In this document: piece by piece, positions 17,366-26,313 of the stretch
Numbering within the stretch: the stretch's first letter is position 1
Layout of the letters: each line of letters starts with the position of its first letter
Assembly (NCBI RefSeq): GCF_002256285.1
Contig: NZ_NKJE01000004.1
Coordinates: forward strand, 149,745 to 213,744
Source of the DNA: Flavobacterium sp. BFFFF1
Lineage (GTDB): Bacteria > Bacteroidota > Bacteroidia > Flavobacteriales > Flavobacteriaceae
DNA: 64,000 nt
Direction of reading: 5' to 3'
Position numbers and translations under genes: made by a program
The notes under the pieces: model-generated
Database searches by the model: none
What the model was told of the DNA's origin: nothing
Seen by the model: only the letters and a program-made list of their open reading frames with translations

Positions 17366-18310
17366 TTAAACTGCTGTTTCTAATTTCAATTCCTGTTTCT
17401 CTGCGTAAGCCATAGCCGCATCGCGTACCCATTCGCCTTTGCTCCAGGCGTTGCGGCGGGCGTCCATACGGACTTTGTTGCATGGGCCATGTCCTTTGAC
17501 GACCTGCCAGAATTCATCCCAATCCATTTCGCCGAAATCATAGCGTTTGGTTTCTTCGTTCCATTTCAGGTCCGGATCCGGAATTGTCAATCCGATGAGT
17601 TCTGCCTGCGGTACCGTCTGGTCTACAAACTGCTGGCGCAATTCGTCGTTGGTTTTGCGTTTGAGTTTCCATTTCATGGATTGTTCGGTGTGCACGGATT
17701 CTGCATCTGTTGGCCCAAGCATCATCAGCGATGGCCACCACCAGCGGTTTAAGGCGTCCTGTGCCATGGCTTTTTGTTCCGGTGTTCCATTGGCTAATGT
17801 CATCATGATTTCAAAACCCTGCCTCTGGTGGAAACTTTCTTCCTTGCAAACACGCACCATCGCACGGGCGTACGGGCCGTAAGAGGTAGCCGTTAATGGC
17901 ACCTGGTTAATGATGGCGGCACCGTCAACGAGCCAGCCGATGGCGCCCATATCTGCCCAGGTCACGGTTGGATAGTTGAAGATGCTGGAGTACTTCGCTT
18001 CGCCGGAATGTAACTGGTCGTATAATTCCTCACGGGAGACACCGAGCGTTTCGCAGGCACTGTAGAGATACAAACCGTGGCCGGCTTCATCCTGTACTTT
18101 GGCGAGCAAAGCGACTTTCCTTCTTAATGAAGGGGCACGTGTGATCCAGTTTCCTTCCGGTAGCATCCCGACGATTTCGGAATGGGCGTGTTGGGAAATC
18201 TGGCGGATGTGTGTCTTACGATACTTTTCCGGCATCCAATCTTTTGGTTCAATCTTTTGATCGTTTGCGATCTTTCTTTCGAATTCCGCTTCCAGTTCCT
18301 GTTCTGACAT
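17366..18310 (-). CDS. paaA: PaaA: catalytic di-iron subunit of phenylacetyl-CoA 1,2-epoxidase
   Basis: 314 aa. Bacterial multicomponent monooxygenase that epoxidises the aromatic ring of phenylacetyl-CoA. Metal-binding motifs are visible: [18 protein letters not shown] (E-x2-H) and [16 protein letters not shown] (E-x2-H), plus earlier [11 protein letters not shown]. Starts at ATG 18310, 109 nt after paaE, which leads the operon here instead of ending it. Confidence 0.96.
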   Translation of the reverse strand: MSEQELEAEFERKIANDQKIEPKDWMPEKYRKTHIRQISQHAHSEIVGMLPEGNWITRAPSLRRKVALLAKVQDEAGHGLYLYSACETLGVSREELYDQLHSGEAKYSSIFNYPTVTWADMGAIGWLVDGAAIINQVPLTATSYGPYARAMVRVCKEESFHQRQGFEIMMTLANGTPEQKAMAQDALNRWWWPSLMMLGPTDAESVHTEQSMKWKLKRKTNDELRQQFVDQTVPQAELIGLTIPDPDLKWNEETKRYDFGEMDWDEFWQVVKGHGPCNKVRMDARRNAWSKGEWVRDAAMAYAEKQELKLETAV

Positions 18311-18419
18311 AACTTTTTTAATTAATAATTAATAACTAACAATTAACAATGCTTCATAAATGGGTCGTTAGCTTTCAGGCATCCCAATTATTAATTATTC
18401 ATTGTAATTATTCATTAAC
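18311..18419. repeat. AT-rich inverted words between paaE and paaA
   Basis: AATTAATAATTAATAACTAA on the left and AATTATTAATTATTCATTG on the right form inverted partners around about 45 nt. Confidence 0.45.
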
Positions 18420-19493
18420 CTAAGCGCCGAAGTCCACGACCACTTTTTCTGAAGTCGGAACAGCCTGGCAGCTCAATATATAATGTTTCGCCACCTCGTT
18501 TTCGTCGAGGGCGTAATTCACTTTCATTTCTACCGATCCTTCGATGACTTTGCAACGGCAGGTACTGCATACACCGCCTTTACACGCGAACGGCAAATCG
18601 GCTCCTGCGGCGAGGGCTCCATCGAGGATGTTGTCGTAATCGTCATCCATGATGAAATGGAATTCCTTTCCGCCGTCGATGATGGTAACCTCTGTGCCTT
18701 CTACTTTCTTTTCGAGGATTTTGTTGACGCGTTGTTTGTCTTCCTCAGATGTACCCGTATTGAACAGTTCAAAGTGAATTCTTTCTTTTGACAATCCTGC
18801 CGCCATCAGTTCATCACGGATCAGGAAAATCATTTGTTCAGGGCCGCAGATAAAACACTCGTCTACTGACGGCACATGGATGATTTTATCGGTGAGTGCC
18901 TGTAATTTTTCCTTTGTAAAACGCCCGTTCAGCAATTCGAAATTGCGGTGTTCCTTCGTTAAAAAGTGAAAAATCTCCAGCCTTCCGAAATAGCGGTTCT
19001 TGAGTTGTTCAATTTCTTCCTTAAAGATAATTGATTTGACACTTCGATTCAGGTAAAACAGCTGAAACCTGCTTTTCGGTTCCAGCGCCAGGTGGGTTTT
19101 CATGATGGAAAGAATGGGCGTAATGCCGCTTCCTGCTGCAAAAACGATGTAGTTTTTGGCTTTTTCTAATTCGATCGGTGTATTGAATACACCATTGGGC
19201 GCCATAATTTCGAGCACGTCGCCTTTTTTAAGCGTCTCATTGACATACGACGAAAACAAGCCACCGTTGATTCGCTTGACGGCCACTTTCCATTTGTCCT
19301 CTACCGGGCTGGAACACAAAGAATACGAACGCCGTACATCCTGTCCTTCTATTGTTGCTTTCAGCGTGAGGTGCTGTCCTTGTGAATATTTAAAATCCTG
19401 ACGGAGTTCTTCGGGAATGTCGAAAGATACTACGGAACAATCTTTGGTTTCCTTGTAAACATCCTGGACCCTGATATTATGAAACTTTGCCAT
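18420..19493 (-). CDS. paaE: PaaE: NAD(P)H reductase of phenylacetyl-CoA epoxidase
   Basis: 357 aa. FAD-binding ferredoxin-reductase domain first (RRSYSLCSSP for FAD, GSGITPILSIMK for the pyridine nucleotide, ECFICGPEQMI), then a plant-type 2Fe-2S domain with CKGGVCSTCRCKV and a last Cys in YILSCQ. It passes electrons to PaaA. Start ATG 19493 (MAKFHNIRVQDV) is chosen over the longer frame to 19526 because the upstream part overlaps the promoter/operator. First gene of the operon; promoter and palindrome lie immediately upstream. Confidence 0.95.
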   Translation of the reverse strand: MAKFHNIRVQDVYKETKDCSVVSFDIPEELRQDFKYSQGQHLTLKATIEGQDVRRSYSLCSSPVEDKWKVAVKRINGGLFSSYVNETLKKGDVLEIMAPNGVFNTPIELEKAKNYIVFAAGSGITPILSIMKTHLALEPKSRFQLFYLNRSVKSIIFKEEIEQLKNRYFGRLEIFHFLTKEHRNFELLNGRFTKEKLQALTDKIIHVPSVDECFICGPEQMIFLIRDELMAAGLSKERIHFELFNTGTSEEDKQRVNKILEKKVEGTEVTIIDGGKEFHFIMDDDYDNILDGALAAGADLPFACKGGVCSTCRCKVIEGSVEMKVNYALDENEVAKHYILSCQAVPTSEKVVVDFGA

Positions 19494-19517
19494 GCGGTAC
19501 TCAAACGTTTTAGTCGC

Positions 19518-19535
19518 AACTAACACTTGTTAGTT
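19518..19535 (-). promoter_or_regulatory. Palindromic operator of the paa operon, probable TetR-family site
   Basis: AACTAACA-CT-TGTTAGTT, perfect 8-bp inverted repeat with 2-nt centre, 24 nt before the paaE start and just downstream of the -7 box, so it would cover the transcription start. The next gene upstream is a TetR-family regulator. I infer that this regulator represses paaEABCDGHIJZ here. Confidence 0.75.
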
Positions 19536-19542
19536 TACAATG

Positions 19543-19550
19543 CAAATTTA
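19543..19550 (-). promoter_or_regulatory. -7 box of the paa operon promoter
   Basis: On the minus strand TAAATTTG matches the Bacteroidota -7 consensus TAnnTTTG. The palindromic operator begins 7 nt downstream. No clear -33 TTG is visible. Confidence 0.65.
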
Positions 19551-19573
19551 ATGATTATTTCTTAATATGAAAG

Positions 19574-20143
19574 TTAAATTACACCATGCAACAGAATATC
19601 CTTCAAATTCTCTTTCAGGATGTTAGCCGAGAAATCTTTCTTCTTCCCGTACCACAAATACAGTGTACGGATGGTCGAAAGGATTGTAAAAATGATAACT
19701 TCGGCATTGCGGTTTTTAATTTCTCCCGCGGCGATGCCTTTTTTAACGATGCTTCGGAAAATATCTTCGTATTCTTCCCGCATGTGAAGAAAGTACTTGA
19801 GTTCTTCCTCAGGCAGGTGCATCCAGTCGTTGTTCAGCGAAGCCAATGCATCAGGATTGCGGACGGTGATATCGATGTGGAGCTGGATGACTTTTCCGAG
19901 TTTTTCGATTGCGGAGTCTTCTGAAGCAGCGATGGTACGGATGGTGTTCGTATACTCCTCTGCGATGGCGATGACGATCAGCGCGAGGATTTCCTGTTTG
20001 GACTTGATGTGGTTGTAGAGGCTTGCGGCCTTGATGTCCAAAGCCTGGGCGATGTCACGCATTGTAACGGCGCTGTAGCCTTTTACCTTAAAAAGCGAGG
20101 CTGCAATGTTGACAATGTCGGATTTTCGGTCGGTGGGTTTCAT
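19574..20143 (-). CDS. TetR/AcrR-family repressor, likely regulator of the paa operon
   Basis: 189 aa. N-terminal helix-turn-helix with GYSAVTMRDIAQALDIKAASLYNHIKSKQE (about residues 23-52); the rest is an all-helical ligand-binding domain. The gene precedes paaE in the same direction with 80 nt between, and a perfect palindrome lies in that gap. By analogy with PaaR-type regulators the inducer could be phenylacetyl-CoA; that is inference. A -7 box 5 nt before its ATG suggests a nearly leaderless message. Confidence 0.88.
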   Translation of the reverse strand: MKPTDRKSDIVNIAASLFKVKGYSAVTMRDIAQALDIKAASLYNHIKSKQEILALIVIAIAEEYTNTIRTIAASEDSAIEKLGKVIQLHIDITVRNPDALASLNNDWMHLPEEELKYFLHMREEYEDIFRSIVKKGIAAGEIKNRNAEVIIFTILSTIRTLYLWYGKKKDFSANILKENLKDILLHGVI

Positions 20144-20148
20144 TAAAT

Positions 20149-20156
20149 CAAATGTA
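20149..20156 (-). promoter_or_regulatory. -7 box of the tetR gene
   Basis: TACATTTG on the minus strand fits TAnnTTTG and is followed after only 5 nt by the ATG at 20143, so the transcript would have almost no leader. Confidence 0.5.
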
Positions 20157-20239
20157 AGGTTTTAGTTCGAAAGTTGAAATGATCGGAAGATCGGAAGTCA
20201 CTTACGCACTTTATGGCCCCGGAACGGTAAACTTATACG

Positions 20240-20345
20240 GGGACCGCGCGAGGGATGGAAGCGGCATCCTTTTTTATTTTGGAAGAAGCCCTTCGACTGT
20301 GCTCAGGTTGACAAAATAAAAAAGATAAAGCGCACAGCCCGGCCC
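20240..20345 (+). repeat. Interspersed hairpin element, copy D
   Basis: Begins GGGACCGCGCGAGGGATGGAAGCG, aligned to the ends of copies A-C. The arms CCTTTTTTATTTTG and CAAAATAAAAAAGA pair. The loop contains CCCTTCGACTGTGCTCAGG, related to the repeat in copy A's loop. It ends AAGATAAAGCGCACAGCCCGG. Most divergent of the four at its outer ends. Confidence 0.65.
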
Positions 20346-20391
20346 GAAGGGCGCGCCAAAAGAAAGATTCCGTTCGCAGTGTCACCAATAA

Positions 20392-20417
20392 AAAAAGCCA
20401 CCCGAAGGTGGCTTTTT
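20392..20417 (-). terminator. Terminator after the Ig-repeat protein gene
   Basis: Perfect 11-bp stem AAAAAGCCACC/GGTGGCTTTTT with loop CGAA; A- and T-runs on both sides make it work in either direction. 26 nt after the stop of the 1436-residue protein. Confidence 0.88.
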
Positions 20418-20442
20418 AACAAAACAGGGAACAATTAATAGG

Positions 20443-23400
20443 TTACCTTTTTATAATCTTGATGGTCCTGAACAGGTTGTCTGCAGAAACTTTTACCAGG
20501 TATGTGCCTGCCGCAAGGGCTGACAGGTCCAGTTTGGTTTCTGTGCCGTTCACTTTCCTGCTTATTACAAGCTGTCCAATCATGTTGACTACTTCTACCT
20601 GCGAGATATTTTGTTCGTAGGCAATATTAAGGAAATCGGATACCGGATTAGGGTACACTTTCAATTCATACCTTTCAGGCTGGTCGACGGCGAGACATGC
20701 ACCCGTAGAGACGGTCACTGCAAGCCTTACGTCACTATCACAGGAGCCATCGTTCTGGGATGCGTAGTATGTCGTGCCATCCACCAATAATGCACCATCG
20801 GCTACCAGGTTACCGCCGGTTGGGGCGTCATACCAGCTTACGTCAGTCCCGACAGTGATCAATTGACCGACAATCTGCCCGTTGCAGAAGCTCTGGTTGC
20901 TGCTGCCTGTTGGCGGCGCCACGATATTCACCGTCGCGGTAACGGGAACGCGGGTTGAATTGCAATCTCCGTTTACGGCTTCGGCATAGAAAGTCGCCGT
21001 CGCGCTTAGACTATTGGTCTGGAATAAACTGCCCGATGACAGCAATGTGCCACCCACAGACTGGTCATACCAATTTACGATTCCCGCGCTGGCAACAGCT
21101 TCGAGCATTACATCCCCAGTACCACAGCGGGTGGCGGGTGATGTGGAGATGATCGCCGGGATTGCGTTGATCGTCGCAGTAACAGCGGTCCTATTGGAGA
21201 CACAATTGCCATTATCGACTGCCACATAATATGTTGTGGTAGCAGCCAGTGAAGGCGTCTGGAACGATGTCCCGGTCGCTAATACCGCGCCGCCGCTTGC
21301 CACACCATACCAATTGATGGTTCCTGCTCCGGTAGCGCTCAACGTTACGATACCTGAGCCACATCTCTCGCCAGGAATTGTGGTGGTAATGGACGGGATA
21401 TTATTCACCGTTGCCGTAACTGCTGTCCTTCCTGAGGTACAGGCACCATTCGATGCTTCGACATAATAGGTCGTTGTAGTGCCAATCGAAGGAGTTACAA
21501 AGGTGATTCCGGCAGATAGCGCGGTTCCTCCTGTCGGTACATCATACCAGCTCAGCACGCCTGAAGTCGCCGTAGCGCCTAATGTTACAGTACCCGTGCC
21601 ACAGGTGGCACCTGGTGTTACGGTAGCAATTACAGGAACTGGAGTGACCGTGGCTGTAACGGCTGTCCTCGTAGAAGTACAAGTGCCGTTTTTCGCTTCA
21701 ACATAGTAAGTTGTTGTTGCAGCAATTGAAGGCGTTATGAACGAAGTACCGGTTGCCAAGGGTGCACCGCCGGTTGGGGCGGCATACCACCTGAGGAAGC
21801 CTGCACTTGCCGTGGCATTCAGTGTCAATGTGCCAGATCCACAGCGTGCGTCAGGGGTAACCGAAGTAACGGTTGGCGTTTCATTTACAGATGCCGTGAC
21901 GGCAGTCCTTGCTGAAGTACACGTTCCATTGGTCACCTCAACATAATAAGTCGTTGAGGCGGCGATAGAGGGTGTTACGAACGTAGGTCCGGTTGCCAGA
22001 GCAGTTCCGCCCGAAGCGGCCGCGAACCAATTGATCGTGCCTGAATCCGACGCAGCCTGTAGGCTCATCGTACCCGTATCGCAACGGCTGCCAGGTGTAG
22101 TTCCGGTGATCACTGGCGTACCGGTTACCGTTGCAGTCACCAGGGTCCTTGCCGTAGTGCAATTTCCATTTGTGGCTTCTACATAGTAATTCGTCGTGGC
22201 ATTAATAGAAGGCGTTATGAAAGCGGTTCCCGAACCCAGGACTGATCCTCCTGTGGGTACGTTATACCAATTCAGCGTGCCCTCATTCGCAGTAGCACCT
22301 AAAGTGACCGTTCCTGAATCACAACGGCTTCCCGGCATCGTCGCAATAATCATTGGAATCGTATTTATTGTAGCCAATACAGCGACCCTCGCGGATGTAC
22401 AGCTTCCATTAACTGCCTCAGCATAGAAATTTGTGCTGCAGCTGAGGAAAGGCGTAGTGAAGGAAGTGCCAGTCCCTAAGACCGTTCCGCCGGTGGACAC
22501 GCTATACCAATTGATAATCCCTGAGGTTGCACTAGCATTTAATGCCACCGATCCTGACCCACAGCGGTTGCCTGGCGTAGTTGTACCTATCATTGGCGTT
22601 GCATTCACCGTAGCGGTTACTGCAGTTCTTGGCGATACGCAGCTTCCGCTGGTCGCTTGAACGTAGTAGGTCGTTGTCGCATTTAGTGAAGGTGTAACGA
22701 AGCTATTGCCTGCTCCCAGAGAGCTTCCGCCGCTTGCAACGTCGAACCAGTTTAACGTACCTGCACTCGCGGTAGCGCTTAGCGTCACACTACCCGCATC
22801 ACAACGGCTCGCTGGAACCGTGGCATTTATCGTAGGCATGATGCTGATCGTTGCAGTAACCGGTGTCCTGGCAGAAGCACAGCTTCCGTTTGACGCCTCT
22901 ACATAGTATACTGTTGTAGCGCCGATGTTTGGCGTAGCAAAGCCGGTTCCGGAACCTAAAAGCGTTCCGCCCACCGCAGCACTGTACCAATTTAAAGTTC
23001 CCGCGCTGGCTGTTGCACCAAGGGTTACACTACCTGCTCCACATCGGCCTGCCGGTGTAGTAGCGGTAACTGAGGGCGTCGCTGTCACCGTTGCGATGAC
23101 AGGGACACGGGTTGATACGCAGCTTCCATTGGCAGTTTCCACATAAAAGGTGGTGGTCGCTGTAAGAGAAGGTGTGATAAAATTTGTTCCATTTCCTAGA
23201 GCAGTTCCGCCTGTGGCTGCATCAAACCAACTGATGGTTCCCGCGCTGGCGGTGGCACTCAGCGTGACCGTACCGGCCTCACACCTGCCAGCAGGGGTTG
23301 TATTGGTGATTGCAGGCGAAGGACTTGCGGATGCTAAAACGGCGGTCCTTGCGGAAGTACAGTTGCCATTAGTAGCGTCGACGTAGAAATTCGTATTGCT

Positions 23401-24753
23401 GCTGATCGAAGGTGTAACAAATGTGGTTCCTGTACCCAAAACTGATCCGCCGCTGGCGACGTTATACCAATTTAAAGTTCCTGAGCTTGCTGTGGCGCCC
23501 AGGGTTACACTTCCGGTGTCACAGCGGCTTCCAGGTGTGGTGGAGACAACAGCAGGTGTTGCGTTTATCGTAGCCAAAACAGCTGTCCTGGCAGAGACAC
23601 ACGAGCCATTGGCAGCCTGCACATAATACGTGGTATCACTGCTAATGGAAGGTGTTGCAAACGATGTCCCTGTACCTAATGCAGTTCCTCCACTGGCATT
23701 TGCAAACCAGCTTAAAGTACCTGCGCTTGCGGTGGCATTCAGGGTGACCGAACCAGTTCCACAGCGCGAGCCTGGTGTGGTTGTAGCTACGGTCGGCGTT
23801 ACGTTTATGGTCGCGGTAACAGGAGTCCGTGCCGAAACACAGCTTCCGCTTGCGGCCTCTACGTAGAAGGTCGTTGTGCTGTTGATTATTCCCGTTGGGA
23901 AGAATGGGCCTGAGCCTAAAATGGCGCCGCCAGTTGGGACGTTATACCATCTTAGCACTCCCGCGCTGGCCGTAGCCTGTAGTTGCACTACTCCAGCATC
24001 ACAGCGTGCTCCAGGCGTAGTCGAAGCCACTGTGGGCACACCGGTAACGGTAATGTAGCCAGCGACGGTCTTGGTATCGCTTCCGTTGTAGTTGGTCGCT
24101 GTCAGTGTTACGGCATAAGTTCCCGGTGTACTGTAAATGACCGAAGGATTTTGCACAGTTGATGTGGCCGGAGTTCCCCCTGCAAATGTCCAGCTCCATA
24201 CAAATGGAACATTCGTAGACGTGTCAGTGAAATCTATCGAACCGCCCACACAGGTAGCCAGTGTTGAAGCGGTAAAATCTGCGACAGGTGGTGTTACAGG
24301 GCAGCTGCCTATGGCTTCCATGGCAAAACTATCGTCCATGCCACCGAAATAAGCGTAAAACTGATTTGGTGTACCACAGGAAATGGCCAACAGGTCATCT
24401 ACGTGGGCGCTGTCCTGGTCTCCGCCCATATAGGCGAAAAATGATGGCGGTATCCCACAGGAAACGGCGCTGAGCTCTTCCACTCCCGCACTATCATTGT
24501 CCCCGCCCATATAGGCGAAGAATGATGGCGGAGGTGCGCTACAGCTTGTATTCATCAATACATCGACAGTTACATTATCGTCAGTACTTCCGAAATAGGC
24601 ATAAAAATGCGCGGGTACCGGACAGGAAGTCATCCCCAATTGGTCGGTGGCTGCAGCTGCAGCGTCCCCGCCATGGTACTGGGAATACGATGATGTGCCT
24701 GACAACATAAAAGTCACGAATACAATTATGTAATAGTTAATTGTTTTCATCAT
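20443..24753 (-). CDS. T9SS-exported repeat protein with PKD and Ig-like domains, 1436 aa
   Basis: Large surface or secreted protein, likely adhesive. Order: signal peptide (1-25); four tandem repeats of about 27 residues (44-150), each C-x(6-7)-F-[YF]-A-Y-[FM]-G followed by an acidic end; PKD domain (about 155-237, ending GTYAVTLTATN); thirteen Ig-like repeats of about 80 residues (239 to about 1280) with TPGSRC near the start and GSCVSARTAV at the end, whose two Cys could pair; one divergent repeat; then a type A sorting domain from about 1364 (LKVYPNPVSDF ... GTYLVKV). Follows the FGE-like gene by 74 nt. Function beyond surface exposure cannot be read from sequence. Confidence 0.92.
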   Translation of the reverse strand: MMKTINYYIIVFVTFMLSGTSSYSQYHGGDAAAAATDQLGMTSCPVPAHFYAYFGSTDDNVTVDVLMNTSCSAPPPSFFAYMGGDNDSAGVEELSAVSCGIPPSFFAYMGGDQDSAHVDDLLAISCGTPNQFYAYFGGMDDSFAMEAIGSCPVTPPVADFTASTLATCVGGSIDFTDTSTNVPFVWSWTFAGGTPATSTVQNPSVIYSTPGTYAVTLTATNYNGSDTKTVAGYITVTGVPTVASTTPGARCDAGVVQLQATASAGVLRWYNVPTGGAILGSGPFFPTGIINSTTTFYVEAASGSCVSARTPVTATINVTPTVATTTPGSRCGTGSVTLNATASAGTLSWFANASGGTALGTGTSFATPSISSDTTYYVQAANGSCVSARTAVLATINATPAVVSTTPGSRCDTGSVTLGATASSGTLNWYNVASGGSVLGTGTTFVTPSISSNTNFYVDATNGNCTSARTAVLASASPSPAITNTTPAGRCEAGTVTLSATASAGTISWFDAATGGTALGNGTNFITPSLTATTTFYVETANGSCVSTRVPVIATVTATPSVTATTPAGRCGAGSVTLGATASAGTLNWYSAAVGGTLLGSGTGFATPNIGATTVYYVEASNGSCASARTPVTATISIMPTINATVPASRCDAGSVTLSATASAGTLNWFDVASGGSSLGAGNSFVTPSLNATTTYYVQATSGSCVSPRTAVTATVNATPMIGTTTPGNRCGSGSVALNASATSGIINWYSVSTGGTVLGTGTSFTTPFLSCSTNFYAEAVNGSCTSARVAVLATINTIPMIIATMPGSRCDSGTVTLGATANEGTLNWYNVPTGGSVLGSGTAFITPSINATTNYYVEATNGNCTTARTLVTATVTGTPVITGTTPGSRCDTGTMSLQAASDSGTINWFAAASGGTALATGPTFVTPSIAASTTYYVEVTNGTCTSARTAVTASVNETPTVTSVTPDARCGSGTLTLNATASAGFLRWYAAPTGGAPLATGTSFITPSIAATTTYYVEAKNGTCTSTRTAVTATVTPVPVIATVTPGATCGTGTVTLGATATSGVLSWYDVPTGGTALSAGITFVTPSIGTTTTYYVEASNGACTSGRTAVTATVNNIPSITTTIPGERCGSGIVTLSATGAGTINWYGVASGGAVLATGTSFQTPSLAATTTYYVAVDNGNCVSNRTAVTATINAIPAIISTSPATRCGTGDVMLEAVASAGIVNWYDQSVGGTLLSSGSLFQTNSLSATATFYAEAVNGDCNSTRVPVTATVNIVAPPTGSSNQSFCNGQIVGQLITVGTDVSWYDAPTGGNLVADGALLVDGTTYYASQNDGSCDSDVRLAVTVSTGACLAVDQPERYELKVYPNPVSDFLNIAYEQNISQVEVVNMIGQLVISRKVNGTETKLDLSALAAGTYLVKVSADNLFRTIKIIKR
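20916..24039. repeat. Thirteen tandem ~240-bp coding repeats
   Basis: DNA of the Ig-like repeats, with units of about 237-243 bp. The units are similar enough to give one antisense open frame of 65-78 codons per unit, and could recombine to change repeat number. Confidence 0.85.
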
Positions 24754-24790
24754 CTAATTTGAATTTAAAATTGTTTGTCATTTTTAACGA

Positions 24791-24811
24791 GATATCCCTC
24801 GATGGGATATC
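24791..24811. promoter_or_regulatory. Perfect inverted repeat in the leader of the Ig-repeat gene
   Basis: GATATCCC-TCGAT-GGGATATC, 8-bp arms with 5-nt loop, 37 nt before the ATG at 24753 and 16 nt after the preceding stop. No T-run follows on the minus strand, so it looks like a leader hairpin or protein site rather than a terminator. Confidence 0.45.
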
Positions 24812-24827
24812 GGCTCAAACTAAATGA

Positions 24828-26240
24828 TTACCTCACGCCTCTTCCTCCGTAGCTTGGGTATCTTGTCGCGTCGGCAACAGTTACGGTATTCCTGTCAGAT
24901 GTACGCACCCTCGCTGCTACATTAATATAATCGCCGCCACGGAAACCAGATCCTGCGGCAGTCGTTACTGAAGGCCAGGTTGCCTGGTTGGCATCGCCAT
25001 TCGGTGCGATTGTGCCATCACCATTTGTCCCGTTAAAAGAGACGCCTGCTGCACTCGTATTGACTACGCGTTCCCACAAGTTTCCTCCCATTTCCATAGC
25101 ACCGTAAAAGGCCGCACCAGATGAAGCCCTACCGGAAGTACCCGAAGCAAAAGCGCCCACACGAACCGGTCCGAACGAACCACTACCGCTGCCAACACCG
25201 TACACACAAGTGCCGTTTGCCACCGGAGTAAAGGTTTCATTGGACATATAATCGTTGATCAGTCCACCCAGGGTGCTGTACACCTGATTGATGTCTGTTG
25301 TTCCCCATGGATACTCCCCAGCAACACGTGGCATCGAGCCCCTGCACACTTTTTCGAACTCCAGTTCGGTCATAGGCCTTAGTGCAGCCCAATCGAGATA
25401 TGCTGCAAGATCTCCCCAGCTAAGATTGTTCGCAGCGATACTCTGCCCGTCATCGCTGTTGTTTTCTACACCGTTCGAGGCGTCGCAAGCATATACGGCA
25501 GGAATTGCCCCGTTACTTCCGGGAGTAGAGATTACGATTCCATTTCGGTAGGCAAAACTTCCGAACATCACGTAGGTGCCGGCAGCGCTTATTGGATCAC
25601 TGTAAGTATGTGCTTTTTGCTGGTCATAGGTAAGGGAATTCAGGTATTCTACGTACTGTAGCTGCGAAATTTCATTTTTCATACAGTAGAAGGAGTTGTA
25701 TCCGGTAGGGAATGTATTTGGAATCGTTGATGAGCCGCCGCCGATTGCTGCTGCTGAAATTCCTGCGGATTGTGAGGTCGCCGTAACGTTGATGTTGTTG
25801 AAGGTAGAAACACTGGTAGCATCGCCCAATTCAAAATTACCCTGAGGGACATTCACCATTTCAATTCCAAACACTTTATAGTTATAAGTACCTGCAGGAA
25901 TGGCCATTTTCAAGGTGACCTGTGTTGGAGCGACAGTGCCTCCGCCAATAGAACTTCTACGGATAAATACACCTTTACCATCAGTCACGGGATCCACCTG
26001 CAGTGGCGCTGAAGTCGTATGATCTGACCCCACCGTGCTTAGGCCTGCATGGGCCCAAATACGCGTATTGCAATCCTGGTATTTAATAAACACCCAAACG
26101 GCATCCCAATTGGCTGGAGCAACATTCGCATTCCAGCTATTTTCCCAACTGATGGTAAATGTGATGTTGGATCCGGTGACTGATGTCCCGGTAATCTGTA
26201 CATTATTTGCGCGGGAAATTCCGAACACAAACAGGAGCAT
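24828..26240 (-). CDS. Secreted FGE/SUMF1-fold protein, start uncertain
   Basis: Formylglycine-generating-enzyme-like fold of the kind used by secreted or gliding-related Bacteroidota proteins. C-terminal FGE motifs are LRPMTELEFEKVCRGSMPRV, GEYPWGT, MEMGGNLWERV and GFRGGDYINVAARVRTS. The N-terminal ~130 residues are a beta-rich domain (ITFTISWENSWN...). The frame is open to a TTG at 26330, but the segment 26294-26313 matches the shared operator, so I give the only in-frame ATG, 26240. That start leaves a very short signal peptide, and upstream codons (TLFSKLALSV) would complete a normal one, so the real start may be a non-ATG codon between 26240 and 26294. Confidence 0.75.
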   Translation of the reverse strand: MLLFVFGISRANNVQITGTSVTGSNITFTISWENSWNANVAPANWDAVWVFIKYQDCNTRIWAHAGLSTVGSDHTTSAPLQVDPVTDGKGVFIRRSSIGGGTVAPTQVTLKMAIPAGTYNYKVFGIEMVNVPQGNFELGDATSVSTFNNINVTATSQSAGISAAAIGGGSSTIPNTFPTGYNSFYCMKNEISQLQYVEYLNSLTYDQQKAHTYSDPISAAGTYVMFGSFAYRNGIVISTPGSNGAIPAVYACDASNGVENNSDDGQSIAANNLSWGDLAAYLDWAALRPMTELEFEKVCRGSMPRVAGEYPWGTTDINQVYSTLGGLINDYMSNETFTPVANGTCVYGVGSGSGSFGPVRVGAFASGTSGRASSGAAFYGAMEMGGNLWERVVNTSAAGVSFNGTNGDGTIAPNGDANQATWPSVTTAAGSGFRGGDYINVAARVRTSDRNTVTVADATRYPSYGGRGVR

Positions 26241-26293
26241 AACGCTCAGTGCTAATTTTGAAAATAAAGTTTTGGTTTGGATGTGGTTGCGGA

Positions 26294-26313
26294 AATACGT
26301 AGTAATTCGTATA
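26294..26313 (-). promoter_or_regulatory. Shared operator, copy 1 (FGE-like / Ig-repeat genes)
   Basis: AATACG-TAGTAATT-CGTATA, 19 of 20 outer/centre positions consistent with AATACG-N8-CGTATT (one mismatch). The centre is close to that of copy 5 (TAGAAATT). 53 nt before ATG 26240. Confidence 0.55.

Noticed and set aside
21014..24199. A row of plus-strand ORFs of 65-78 codons spaced about 240 bp
   Set aside because: They are antisense shadows of the Ig-like repeats, one per unit, arising from codon composition; no separate start signals or domain patterns.
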